Source: Planctomycetaceae bacterium
GTDB taxonomy: Bacteria > Planctomycetota > Planctomycetia > Planctomycetales > Planctomycetaceae
NCBI GenBank assembly: GCA_021732845.1
Contig: JAKFUF010000122.1
Coordinates: forward strand, 1-36,995
Length of the DNA: 36,995 nt
Reading direction: 5' to 3'
This document shows positions 16,846 to 24,904 of this stretch, one piece after another. Made by a program: the position numbers and the translations under genes. The notes under the pieces were generated by a model. That model searched no databases. It worked only from the letters and a program-made list of their open reading frames with translations, and had not been told where the DNA came from. The first letter of the stretch is position 1, and each line of letters opens with the position of its first letter.

Positions 16846-16874
16846 ATCCTAGTTTCAGGTCTGAAATCAGCCAA
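16846..16874 (-). promoter_or_regulatory. Candidate promoter of the glycan block, with a palindrome in its spacer
   Basis: Read on the minus strand, TTGGCT (16874-16869) and TAGGAT (16851-16846) are separated by exactly 17 nt. The spacer contains the interrupted palindrome TTTCAG-AC-CTGAAA (16853-16866), which would overlap RNA polymerase and so could be an operator. It is about 100 nt upstream of the first gene of the block. Inferred from pattern only. Confidence 0.4.
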
Positions 16875-16957
16875 TACCAGTCTGAGCGTCCCGAGTCACC
16901 CGGGCCCGCTCGCCGCCAGTGCGAGCACAACTCTGAATTTCCTCGCTTTTCCCCAAC

Positions 16958-16966
16958 TGTTATAGT
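16958..16966 (+). promoter_or_regulatory. Candidate extended -10 promoter element for cstA
   Basis: TG-T-TATAGT (16958-16966) fits an extended -10 box (TGnTATAAT, one mismatch). It lies about 73 nt upstream of the cstA ATG at 17039. No good -35 box was seen at the right distance, as is common for extended -10 promoters. Confidence 0.35.
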
Positions 16967-17038
16967 CACCCTTTGATCCCGCCGGGCTGTGCCGGCACTT
17001 CGAACTTCTTCTGCCTCCCGCAGCCACGGTGTGTCCGC

Positions 17039-18838
17039 ATGAGCCTGCTCGCCATCTCCTGCCTGTCCGCGGTCATCCTGACCGTGGCTTACCTGACCTA
17101 TGGCCCTCTCTTGGCGCGGTTGCTGCGGCTGCGCGACGACGTGCCCACGCCGGCCGTGTCGATGCGCGACGATGTCGATTACGAACCGATCGATTCCAAA
17201 TTTCTGCTGAGCCAGCATTTTTCAGCCATCGCCGCCGCCGGTCCGGTCGTTGGGCCGATTCTGGCGGGCGTGATGTTCGGCTGGCTGCCGGCACTGATCT
17301 GGATCCTCGTCGGCTCGGTCTTTATAGGCGGCGTGCATGACATGACCGCCCTCGTGGCTTCCATCCGCCACAAGGCCCGGTCGATTGCCGAGGTGGTCCG
17401 CGACCACATGACCAAGCGCTCCTACGTGCTGTTTCTGATGTTCGTGTGGCTCGCCCTCGTCTACATCATCGTCGCCTTCACCGACGTGACGGCCGCGGCC
17501 TTCATCGGGGACCAAAAGCTCGAAAACGGGCAGGTTGTCTCCGGCGGCGGGATCGCCACGTCGTCGCTCTTGTATCTGGCGTTGCCGATTCTCATGGGCC
17601 TCCTGCTGCGGTACACGAAGCTCTCCATTGGCTGGGCGACGCTGATCTTCCTGCCGCTGGTGGGCCTGTCCATCTGGGCCGGGCAGTACATGCCGTTCGA
17701 TGTCGCCAGCCTGTTTCACTTGAGCCCGGCGGGTGCCAGACGCACCTGGAATACGGCCCTGCTGGTTTACTGCCTGATCGCTTCCGTGCTGCCAATGTGG
17801 TTGTTGCTGCAGCCACGCGGCCACCTTGGGGGGTACTTCCTGTACATCGCCCTGGCGGCGGGAATGATGGGGGTGATCTTCGGCGGTCAGACCGCGGCTT
17901 ACCCGATGTTCAAGGGCTGGGAGTTCACCGATCCGATTTCCAAGGACGTGAGCCCGCTGTTCCCCATTCTGTTCATCACCATCGCCTGCGGCGCCTGTTC
18001 TGGATTCCACTCGATCATCGCCTCCGGCACGACCTCGAAACAGTTGAGCCGGGAGTCTGACGCCAAGGTGATCGGCTACGGCTCAATGCTGCTCGAAGCG
18101 ATGGTGGCGATCATCTCGCTGTGCTGCGTGATGCGGCTCAGCGTGAACGACCCGTTGATCAACAAATGGCCTGTCAGTCCCAATCACGTGTACGCCCAGG
18201 GCATCGGCAGCTTCCTGCAGGTGGCCAACGGCGGGCTGGCGGCATTGAGCCTGCCCTACAAGATTTCCGCGGCCTTTGCCGTCTCCTTCGGCCTGATGGC
18301 CTTCACCACCTTCGTCTACGACACCCTGGATGTCTGCACCCGGCTGGGACGTTACATTCTGCAGGAACTGACCGGAATGCAGGGTGCCGCCGGCCGCTGG
18401 CTGGCCACGGGACTCACCGCCGGCGTGCCTCTGGCCTTCCTGCTTGGCCAGCCAGCCGACGCGAAAAAGCCGCTGTATGCGATCTTCTGGAATCTCTTCG
18501 GTGCCAGTAATCAGCTTCTGGCCGCGCTGACCCTTCTGGGCGTCACGGTCTGGCTGTGGCGGACCCGCCGTGCCACCTGGGTCCTGTTCGTGACCGGAAT
18601 TCCCTGCGTGTTCATGTACGTCATGAGCATGTGGGCGCTGATGCGGACGATCTCACCGCTGGTCACTGCGTTTGCCAATGGAAACTATGCCGCCCTGAGT
18701 GCCAGCCCCGTCCCCTGGGTCGCCAGCCTGCTGGCGGTGCTGGGCCTGTTGATCCTGATTGAGGCTGTCATCGTGCTGACCGGCGGCATGCCGCAGCCAC
18801 CGCTAGCGCGGGATGAACGGTTGCCGGTGCCGGCGTGA
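17039..18838 (+). CDS. cstA: CstA family carbon-starvation transporter
   Basis: Integral inner-membrane protein of the CstA family, which takes up pyruvate or peptides under carbon limitation in studied bacteria. The 599-residue product has many hydrophobic segments from the first (about residues 3-27) to the last (about 566-584). The family hallmark DYEPIDSKFLLSQHFSAIAAAGPVVGPILAG is at about residues 43-73, followed by GGVHDMTALVASIRHKARSI. The HSIIASGTTSKQLSRE segment is also typical. The chosen ATG at 17039 starts right at the first membrane segment; upstream in-frame TTG at 16973 would add 22 non-hydrophobic residues. The stop overlaps the mutY start as GTGA, so the two are cotranscribed. 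The specific substrate cannot be told from sequence. Confidence 0.95.
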   Translation: MSLLAISCLSAVILTVAYLTYGPLLARLLRLRDDVPTPAVSMRDDVDYEPIDSKFLLSQHFSAIAAAGPVVGPILAGVMFGWLPALIWILVGSVFIGGVHDMTALVASIRHKARSIAEVVRDHMTKRSYVLFLMFVWLALVYIIVAFTDVTAAAFIGDQKLENGQVVSGGGIATSSLLYLALPILMGLLLRYTKLSIGWATLIFLPLVGLSIWAGQYMPFDVASLFHLSPAGARRTWNTALLVYCLIASVLPMWLLLQPRGHLGGYFLYIALAAGMMGVIFGGQTAAYPMFKGWEFTDPISKDVSPLFPILFITIACGACSGFHSIIASGTTSKQLSRESDAKVIGYGSMLLEAMVAIISLCCVMRLSVNDPLINKWPVSPNHVYAQGIGSFLQVANGGLAALSLPYKISAAFAVSFGLMAFTTFVYDTLDVCTRLGRYILQELTGMQGAAGRWLATGLTAGVPLAFLLGQPADAKKPLYAIFWNLFGASNQLLAALTLLGVTVWLWRTRRATWVLFVTGIPCVFMYVMSMWALMRTISPLVTAFANGNYAALSASPVPWVASLLAVLGLLILIEAVIVLTGGMPQPPLARDERLPVPA

Positions 18839-19995
18839 CTGACGCCGCCGCCGCATTAAAGGCCACCGAATTCCCATTCCAATCCTTCCGTCGCGCTTTG
18901 CGTCACTGGTACCGCGATCACGGCCGCCATCTGCCGTGGCGTGCCGCCGAGGATCCGTACCGGGTCTGGATCAGTGAGATCATGCTGCAGCAGACGACCG
19001 TGACGGCGGTCGTTCCGTATTTCGAGCGGTTTTTGAAGCGCTTTCCTGACCTGACAACGCTCGCTGCCGCCGACGAATCCGAGGTGTTGCGGCTGTGGGA
19101 GGGATTGGGTTACTACAGCCGGGCGCGGAACATTCACAAGACCGCACGGGTGCTCGTGGCTCAGCACGAAGCCCAGTTTCCCCGTGACCTTGCGGCCTTG
19201 CAGATGCTCCCGGGCATTGGCCGGTATACTGCGGGAGCGATTGCGTCGTTCGCCTTCGGGCTGCGGGCTCCTATTCTGGAAGCGAACACACTGCGGCTGT
19301 ACGCACGGCTGATTGGGTACCGCGACGATCCGCGAACCACAATTGGCCAGCGGCGGTTGTGGGAGTTTGCCGAACAGGTGCTGCCCGCCAGGGACATTGG
19401 ACCATTCAACCAGGCCCTGATGGATCTGGGAGCCACGGTCTGCACGCCCGAACGACCGGCCTGCGAGACCTGCCCGGTCCGCACCTGCTGCGTGGCCTAC
19501 TCTCTGAACCTGCAAGACGAGATCCCGCAGCGTGCCCGCCGGCCGGAAATCACGCTGGTGACTGAATACGCCGTCGCGGTCTCGTGTGGTCAACAGTACC
19601 TGTTGCGAAAACGGCAGCATGGAGAGCGGTGGGCGGGGTTGTGGGACTTTGTCCGCTTCAGTCCGCCGGAGAGCCACGAAGATTCGACCGACGAAAGCTG
19701 GATGTCCACCGAGGCCGCACGGCGTACGGGGCTTGCTTTGAAGTCACTGAATCCGCTGCTGACCTTCAAACACAGCGTGACGCGCTACCAAATCACGCTG
19801 CGCTGCTTTCATGCCACGGTCGTGAAAGCCAAGCGAGTCTCAACGGACAGTGAGGTCTGGGTATCTCCGGAACAATTCGGCGATCTGCCACTCTCCAATC
19901 CCGCCCGCAAGATCGCGCGGCATTTGCAACAGATGAAAGCCACGCCCGTCAGAGTAGCCGAGTCACTCCGTGACTCGATCCCGGTCACGGAGTGA
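18835..19995 (+). CDS. mutY: A/G-specific adenine DNA glycosylase MutY
   Basis: Removes adenine mispaired with 8-oxoguanine in base-excision repair. The 386-residue product has the catalytic Glu48 in WISEIMLQQT, the helix-hairpin-helix LPGIGRYTAGAI (125-136), and a 4Fe-4S cluster (C203, C210, C213, C219; spacing C-x6-C-x2-C-x5-C). A C-terminal NUDIX-like 8-oxoG recognition domain follows (about 235-370, with GERWAGLWDFVRF and FKHSVTRYQITL). One residue is odd: the family motif ILDGNV, whose Asp is catalytic, reads ILEANT (147-152), so Asp is replaced by Glu149. The start is a GTG overlapping the cstA stop as GTGA. The end of the gene contains a hairpin that spans the stop codon. Confidence 0.94.
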   Translation: MTDAAAALKATEFPFQSFRRALRHWYRDHGRHLPWRAAEDPYRVWISEIMLQQTTVTAVVPYFERFLKRFPDLTTLAAADESEVLRLWEGLGYYSRARNIHKTARVLVAQHEAQFPRDLAALQMLPGIGRYTAGAIASFAFGLRAPILEANTLRLYARLIGYRDDPRTTIGQRRLWEFAEQVLPARDIGPFNQALMDLGATVCTPERPACETCPVRTCCVAYSLNLQDEIPQRARRPEITLVTEYAVAVSCGQQYLLRKRQHGERWAGLWDFVRFSPPESHEDSTDESWMSTEAARRTGLALKSLNPLLTFKHSVTRYQITLRCFHATVVKAKRVSTDSEVWVSPEQFGDLPLSNPARKIARHLQQMKATPVRVAESLRDSIPVTE

Positions 19996-19996
19996 C
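19962..19996. terminator. Bidirectional hairpin spanning the mutY stop codon
   Basis: GTCACTCCGTGAC (19962-19974) and GTCACGGAGTGAC (19984-19996) form a perfect 13-bp stem with a 9-nt loop. Each arm is itself an imperfect palindrome. The element contains the mutY stop (19993-19995) and lies only 14 nt from the convergent stop of the YqgE gene. It probably terminates both transcripts, although no long T-tract follows. Confidence 0.6.
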
Positions 19997-20009
19997 CGGT
20001 CAACTTTCG

Positions 20010-20576
20010 TCAATTCCAGCGCGGGTCGTTCGCCACACCCTCCTTCAAAGGATTTGACGTGCGGATGTTCTCACAGACATCCTGCCAGGCAGCGTACGGG
20101 TCGGGATGAAACACCACTTCGCCCACGGCGGGGCAGATGAGCCAGTCGCTGCGGGAGATTTCTCCTTCCAACTGCCCCGCGCTCCAGCCGGCGCAGCCAC
20201 GGAACACCCGAAAATTCGCCCCATCTTCGCCCTGAATCATGCGGCGGACGACATCGGCGAACGCCTCGGCACTGCTGCCGACATACAATCCGGGAACCAG
20301 TGCAGCTTCATTGCTGTCCGCAGCGGCGACATTGTGCAGGATGAACAACGCGTCCTCCGTGACCGGGCCGCCCCAGTAGACCAGTTCGTCAGACTCGGGC
20401 AGGTCGAAGTGCCCGGAAAGCGCCTCGTGGACCGTGGTCTCCGTGGGACGGTTCACCACCAGCCCCATCGCCCCTTCGGAATTGTGCTCGACGAGGAGCA
20501 CGATTGATTGGAAGAAATTCGAGTCGCGCAGCCGGCGACCCGCCACCAGAAAATGTCCGCGCAGTGACCGGGCCAT
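20010..20576 (-). CDS. YqgE/AlgH family protein (UPF0301)
   Basis: A 188-residue member of the YqgE/AlgH family, whose biochemical function is not settled. The N-terminal signature is clear: GHFLVAGRRLRDSNFFQSIVLLVEH, then GAMGLVVNRPTE (about residues 36-47). YWGGPVTEDALFILHN and the C-terminal FRVFRGCAGWSAGQLEGEI complete the fold. It is transcribed towards mutY and ends 14 nt from it. Upstream lies a gap with a 23-bp inverted repeat and then lysA on the opposite strand. Genes of this family often sit near unrelated housekeeping genes, so the neighbours say little about its role. Confidence 0.93.
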   Translation of the reverse strand: MARSLRGHFLVAGRRLRDSNFFQSIVLLVEHNSEGAMGLVVNRPTETTVHEALSGHFDLPESDELVYWGGPVTEDALFILHNVAAADSNEAALVPGLYVGSSAEAFADVVRRMIQGEDGANFRVFRGCAGWSAGQLEGEISRSDWLICPAVGEVVFHPDPYAAWQDVCENIRTSNPLKEGVANDPRWN

Positions 20577-20664
20577 GATGTTTCAGAATTTGGTGATGAA
20601 TCGAACTGCCAGCGTGCTCCAACCGGAAGTATACGGGGCGCAGCAGCGGGCGGGTAGATCCGAG

Positions 20665-20730
20665 GCTCACCGGACGGCTTGCGCCGTACCACCAACTTTG
20701 TAGCGGCACGGCGCAAGCCGTCCGGTGAGC
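20665..20730. repeat. REP-like 23-bp perfect inverted repeat
   Basis: The arms 20665-20687 and 20708-20730 are perfect reverse complements; the shared core is CCGGACGGCTTGCG and its mirror. The loop is about 20 nt and can extend the stem after one mismatch. It lies between the divergent YqgE and lysA genes, so it is not in terminator position. It looks like a dispersed palindromic element of the REP type. The copy number elsewhere in the genome cannot be seen here. Confidence 0.7.
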
Positions 20731-20767
20731 GAGGACCGACCCGTCGTGACTCACCGGAGGCCATTCC

Positions 20768-20796
20768 TTGCCGTCGCCGCATGCGGCGTCTATGGT
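20768..20796 (+). promoter_or_regulatory. Candidate promoter for lysA
   Basis: TTGCCG (20768-20773) and TATGGT (20791-20796) with a 17-nt spacer. The -10 ends about 50 nt upstream of the lysA ATG. It uses the same -35 (TTGCCG) as the candidate promoter at 155-183. Seen by eye. Confidence 0.45.
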
Positions 20797-20846
20797 AGAG
20801 TCTTCCCATTTTTCAAGCTGGTTTCGAGCAACAGAGCCGTACGTCC

Positions 20847-22118
20847 ATGGACCATTTTCACTACCGCGAGCGTGAGTTGTTCTGCGAGGAAGTCCCTGTC
20901 ACCGCGCTGGCCGAAAAGTACGGCACGCCGGTCTGGATTTATTCGAAACGGACGCTGCTGCATCATCTGTCGCAGATTCAGCAGGCGTTCGCCGCGGTCC
21001 AGCCGGTCATCTGCTACTCGGTGAAATCCAATTCCAACCTCGGCATCCTGCAGGTGATGCAGGAGGCCGGCAGCAGCTTCGATGTGGTTTCCGGTGGCGA
21101 ACTGCACCGCGTGAAAAAGGCCGGAGCCGACACGAGCAAGGTCGTGTTCGCCGGCGTGGGCAAGACCGACGAGGAGATCCGGTACGCGCTGGAGAGCCGC
21201 GTCCTGATGTTCAACGTCGAAAGCGAAGCGGAGCTGGACGCCATTGCCGCCGTCGCCGGCTCGATGGGGATCGTGGCTCCCGTCGCCCTGCGGCTCAACC
21301 CCGACGTGGATGGCAAGACGCACGCCAAAACCACCACTGGCAAAAAGGGCAACAAGTTCGGCATGGACATCGAGCGGGCCTCGCAGCTCGCCGCGAAGGT
21401 GCTGGCCGACAAGCGGCTGGCCCTGCATGGGATCCACATGCATATCGGCTCGCCGATTCTCACCGCCGAACCGTACGCCGAAGCGGTCAAGAAGGCGGTC
21501 GACGTGGTGACGGAATACCGCCGCCAGGGTCACGACATCAACTGGGTCAACCTCGGCGGTGGCTTTGGCATTCATTACCGCAAGCAGGAAGCCCTGCCGG
21601 CGTCGGAATACGCCAAGGTAATCGTCCCGGCCATTCAGGCGGCAGGCTGCCGCCTGGCGTTGGAACCGGGCCGGTTCATCGTCGGCAACTCGGGCATCCT
21701 CGTGAGTCGCGTGATCTATACCAAGCGGGAAGGCGGCAAGCTGTTCGTGATTCAAGACGCGGCGATGAACGACCTCGTCCGCCCGGCGATGTACGACGCC
21801 TTCCACCGCATCTGGCCGGTGAAGCCCAGCATCGACCCGCCCGCTGACTACGAAGGCGAAATTGCCGGCTGCGAACTGGCCGATGTCGTCGGTCCGATCT
21901 GCGAATCGGGCGACTACCTGGCAAAAGGCCGGGCTCTGCCGCCGATGCAGCGGGGCGACCTGATGTGCACCTTCAGCGCCGGGGCCTACGGCATGGCGAT
22001 GAGCAGCAACTACAACTCCCGCCCCCGCGCCGCAGAAGTTTTGGTGGACGGAGCCACCCACCGCCTGATCCGCCGCCGGGAGACGTACGACGATTTGATT
22101 GCCCACGAAATGCTGTGA
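20847..22118 (+). CDS. lysA: Diaminopimelate decarboxylase
   Basis: PLP enzyme that decarboxylates meso-diaminopimelate to lysine, the last step of lysine synthesis. The 423-residue product has the PLP lysine at K60 (CYSVKSNSN), VVSGGELHR (about 85-93), the KFGMD segment, the HMHIGSPI motif (about 196-203), GGGFGIHY (about 237-244) and the C-terminal [11 protein letters not shown] followed by [16 protein letters not shown]. The last elements are needed for the active site at the dimer interface. A short N-terminal arm precedes the fold. The nearest gene upstream is the divergent YqgE gene, and a promoter-like pair lies 50 nt upstream. No dap genes are in the window. Confidence 0.97.
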   Translation: MDHFHYRERELFCEEVPVTALAEKYGTPVWIYSKRTLLHHLSQIQQAFAAVQPVICYSVKSNSNLGILQVMQEAGSSFDVVSGGELHRVKKAGADTSKVVFAGVGKTDEEIRYALESRVLMFNVESEAELDAIAAVAGSMGIVAPVALRLNPDVDGKTHAKTTTGKKGNKFGMDIERASQLAAKVLADKRLALHGIHMHIGSPILTAEPYAEAVKKAVDVVTEYRRQGHDINWVNLGGGFGIHYRKQEALPASEYAKVIVPAIQAAGCRLALEPGRFIVGNSGILVSRVIYTKREGGKLFVIQDAAMNDLVRPAMYDAFHRIWPVKPSIDPPADYEGEIAGCELADVVGPICESGDYLAKGRALPPMQRGDLMCTFSAGAYGMAMSSNYNSRPRAAEVLVDGATHRLIRRRETYDDLIAHEML

Positions 22119-22300
22119 CCGCGACTTGGAACGCCGCCCGGTCACGCAGCGCCATCCGTCAATTGAGTGGCAACCGTGTCTCAAGAGTCTTCCCGCCGTG
22201 GCCGGAAATCGCTCCGTCAATGATCAAGTCCCCACCCTGTCGAATGCGAGAGCAGATGCCTCTGGCACCGCCTCCAGAAATCTGCGATTCTGACGGGACC

Positions 22301-23431
22301 ATGCACTCCGTTCCTGCCCTGGATGCACCTCCCGCGCCGGCTGTCCGGCTTCCCTGCCCGCCATTGACCGAGCCCCGCGCGCGGTCGCTGCAGATCGGAT
22401 CGCGGACGCTGGCCACGCGGTATTTTCTGGCACCGTTGGCGGGATACACGCACCTGGCGTTTCGCCGGGTGATTCGTGAGTTGGGCGGGGTCGGACTGGC
22501 GACGACCGATCTGGTGCAAGCCACGCATCTGGTGTCGGGCTCCAAATGGGCGCGGGAGCTGGTGGCGACCTGCGCGGAGGACAATCCACTGTCCGTCCAG
22601 GTCTATGGCGGGGTTGTGTCCTCGCTGATTCGGGCGGCGAAGTGGCTCGAAGACCACGGCTACCAGGGGATCGACATCAACATGGGGTGCCCCATGGCGA
22701 AGATCACTGGCAACGGCGGCGGGGCGCGGCTGATGTGCGATCCTCAGGGGGCCTGTGGGGTGGTGGAACATGTGGTCACGGCGGTGTCCATTCCGGTCAC
22801 CGTCAAGATGCGGCTGGGCTGGGATCGCGAGCATATCACGGCTCCAGTTCTGGCCCGCGAGTTTGAACAGTTGGGCGTGGCGGCGATCACGATCCACGGC
22901 CGCACGCGGCAGCAGGGGTTTCAGGGGCAGGTTCAGCTTGAGGGCATCCGCGATGTGGTCGAGGCGGTGGACAAGATCCCGGTAATCGGCAACGGCGATG
23001 TCCGCACGGTGGCCGACGCACGGCATATGGAGGCGTTCACCGGCTGCGACGGGATCGCCATCGGTCGCGGAGCCCTGCTCGATCCGTGGATCTTCCAGCG
23101 AATGGCACTGGCGGACACGGTGTCAGATGCGGCCGGCGAGGCGTTTGTGCCGCCGGGAGAAGAGCAGCTTTGCTTTCTGTCCCGGCATTTTCACCTGATG
23201 GTCGAGCAGCATGGGGAATTTCAAAGCTGCCTGATGTTCCGCAAGTTTGCCGCCTGGTACGGCGCACGGCTGGGAATTCCGGAGGACCTCGAATCGCGGC
23301 TGCGGCTGTTTGAAAGCGTCCGAGAATTCGACGAGATCGTACACCAGATTCGTGACCGGCACGGCGAACGCACCAGTCCGCGGCCGACGATTGAGATGAA
23401 AACACCGAATGGGCCGATTGAACACTGGTAA
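22301..23431 (+). CDS. tRNA-dihydrouridine synthase (DusB-like)
   Basis: FMN and NADPH-dependent enzyme reducing uridine to dihydrouridine in tRNA. From the ATG at 22301 the product has 376 residues, typical for the family. Visible motifs are the FMN-binding LAPLAGYTHLAFRRV (about residues 45-59), the QVYGG segment, the catalytic-cysteine motif INMGCPMAKITGNGGGA (about 125-141), KMRLGW, IHGRTRQQGFQG and the NGDV and GIAIGRGAL phosphate-binding loops. The reading frame is open upstream into lysA; ATGs at 22220 and 22256 are alternatives. 22301 is preferred because it leaves only about 30 residues before the domain. It lies 182 nt after lysA. Confidence 0.93.
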   Translation: MHSVPALDAPPAPAVRLPCPPLTEPRARSLQIGSRTLATRYFLAPLAGYTHLAFRRVIRELGGVGLATTDLVQATHLVSGSKWARELVATCAEDNPLSVQVYGGVVSSLIRAAKWLEDHGYQGIDINMGCPMAKITGNGGGARLMCDPQGACGVVEHVVTAVSIPVTVKMRLGWDREHITAPVLAREFEQLGVAAITIHGRTRQQGFQGQVQLEGIRDVVEAVDKIPVIGNGDVRTVADARHMEAFTGCDGIAIGRGALLDPWIFQRMALADTVSDAAGEAFVPPGEEQLCFLSRHFHLMVEQHGEFQSCLMFRKFAAWYGARLGIPEDLESRLRLFESVREFDEIVHQIRDRHGERTSPRPTIEMKTPNGPIEHW

Positions 23432-23495
23432 GGAACGGAGAAGGACCAAGGGTGCGGTTGAAGAGGCTCCCCGCACGCCGATCCTTGTCAACGAG

Positions 23496-23533
23496 ATTCG
23501 TGAAATTCGTCAGATTCATGAAGATTCGTGGTT
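23496..23533. repeat. ATTCGTG-type direct-repeat element
   Basis: Three to four near-copies of a 10-12-nt unit (ATTCGTG / ATTCATG with AA or GA spacing) in tandem. It belongs to the same type of noncoding repeat as the inverted pair just downstream. Translation of such stretches gives His/Glu/Arg or Phe/Val-rich pseudo-peptides that should not be annotated as proteins. Confidence 0.55.
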
Positions 23534-23586
23534 CAACTGCTCACCGTACGATGCCTGCGCCGCTTTGTGTGGCTCATCGTTCGATC

Positions 23587-23699
23587 TTTCGTGTTCTTCG
23601 TGCCTTTCGTGGTTATTCGGTTCCCGAATGGACCGACCGGATCCAAATCGCGGTCTCTTGGTTCTTTGAACCACCACGAATGGCACGAAGAACACGAAA
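23587..23699. repeat. Long inverted repeat of 'TTTCGTG...TTCGTGG' type
   Basis: The arm 23587-23614 matches the reverse complement of 23669-23699 almost perfectly: 18 identical bases (TTTCGTGTTCTTCGTGCC), one mismatch, then TTCGTGG. The spacer is about 54 nt. The element lies between Dus and dcd and could terminate Dus transcription. I know this kind of sequence as a common noncoding dispersed repeat in several bacterial phyla; that part is recall, not computation. Confidence 0.65.
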
Positions 23700-23936
23700 A
23701 CGCGTGAGGGCGATCGACGTGACTTCGACGCAAGACAGATTCGCGGTGAAGAGCCGTGAAAATCGGAACCCTGTGAAGCCACTCCGATCGCTCAGCGCCG
23801 AGGGAATATTGTTGCTGCGATCCGAAATTTCGCGGCCGCTGCCCACAGTGGTTGGCACGGCGTTGCGAAACCGGCGCGGATTTCGTGTAATCAGAGTCCC
23901 TCGATCCCCGCATCTCTCCCACGACACGGCGTTCCG

Positions 23937-24506
23937 ATGATTCTGACCGGCCACGAGATTCAATCCCGCCTGGGCCAGGACATTGTCATTGATCCGTTCA
24001 ATCCCGCGCAGCTCAACCCCAACAGCTACAACCTCCGCCTGCATGACGAGCTGCTGGTCTACGAGGAGATTGTGCTCGACATGCGGCGGCCCAACCGGTT
24101 CCGCCGGTACACCATTCCCGAAGAGGGGTTCATCCTCAACCCCAACCAGCTTTACCTGGGGCGGACGCTGGAACGGACTGAAACCCACAACCTGGTGCCG
24201 ATGCTGGAGGGCCGGTCCTCCATCGGCCGGTTGGGCCTGTTCGTGCATGTGACCGCGGGCTTCGGTGATGTCGGCTTCAAAGGGCACTGGACGCTGGAAA
24301 TGTTTGCGATCAAGCCGATCCGCATCTACCCCGGTGTGCCGATCTGCCAGATGTTCTACCACACCGTCTGTGGCGACATCACGGAGTACCAGAGCGACAA
24401 GTACCAGAACAACCACGACATTCAGCCCAGCCTGCTGTTCAAGGAGTTCGAACACAAGCCAGACCCGCAAATGCGGCTGGCGTTTGGTCAGGAATTTCCA
24501 GAATAG
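23937..24506 (+). CDS. dcd: dCTP deaminase
   Basis: Deaminates dCTP to dUTP (or to dUMP in bifunctional relatives) for thymidylate synthesis. The 189-residue protein, of normal family length, carries PNSYNLRLHDELLV (28-41), the GRSSIGRLGLFVH nucleotide-binding stretch (92-104), TAGFGDVGFKGHWTLE ending at the likely catalytic Glu121, and the C-terminal QPSLLFKEF (lid) region. Whether it is mono- or bifunctional cannot be decided from sequence by eye. The ATG lies after a 505-nt region of repeats; no ribosome-binding site of note was seen. Confidence 0.94.
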   Translation: MILTGHEIQSRLGQDIVIDPFNPAQLNPNSYNLRLHDELLVYEEIVLDMRRPNRFRRYTIPEEGFILNPNQLYLGRTLERTETHNLVPMLEGRSSIGRLGLFVHVTAGFGDVGFKGHWTLEMFAIKPIRIYPGVPICQMFYHTVCGDITEYQSDKYQNNHDIQPSLLFKEFEHKPDPQMRLAFGQEFPE

Positions 24507-24904
24507 AACGCGCGGCAGTGCCGTGTCGACCAGCTCGCAAGCCAATGAAGCGGTTGTGCTTCGATCGCAATCGCAACATGCGTAGCCCGGCTCGTGTCTG
24601 GTCGTCCGACTGGCAAGCAAGTCGATCGCAATTCGAGCGGGATGTCTGCGGACACTACGCACCGCCGATCCCTGGCGGCAGTGCTGAGACTCTGCTTCGC
24701 CCCTGCGCACTGTGCTGCCCACTCGCCAGCAGCGCGCGGCATGTGAATTGCTAAGTGATTCCTCAACGGTCCATCGCGCATTTCATCTCAGCAGGGGCAA
24801 ACGGCTGAGAGTGAGCCTCAAAAACGGGCCATCTACAGTAGGTGCAGCGGGCGGCTTGTGACGCGGTCGCAAGCGAATGCGTGCCTGCGAAAGGAGTGTG
24901 CAGC
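24507..24904. other. 398-bp intergenic region upstream of treZ
   Basis: No gene is supported. The longest frames are shadows. A small hairpin, TCTCAGC (24786-24792) with GCTGAGA (24804-24810), lies about 95 nt before treZ. No convincing -35/-10 pair was found. Base use is less GC-rich than the genes around it in places. Confidence 0.5.

Larger units (their letters stand above)
23432..23936. other. 505-bp intergenic region with dispersed-type repeats
   Basis: There is no convincing gene here. The frame 23452-23940 is open, but its product (Arg-rich, no known motif) is generated by repeats. Two repeat elements dominate the first half: 23496-23533 and the inverted pair 23587-23699. The rest (23700-23936), upstream of dcd, shows no clear promoter pair or structure. 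Confidence 0.6.

Noticed and set aside
17222-18010. 262-residue minus-strand frame inside cstA
   Set aside because: His/Glu/Gln/Asp-rich antisense image of a membrane protein. cstA is unambiguous.
23452-23940. 162-residue open frame in the repeat region before dcd
   Set aside because: The product is made by the TTCGTG repeats and overlaps the dcd start. It has no conserved motif.
24507-24904. Possible tRNA or riboswitch upstream of treZ
   Set aside because: No cloverleaf or T-loop-like pattern and no known aptamer core was found; only one weak 7-bp hairpin.
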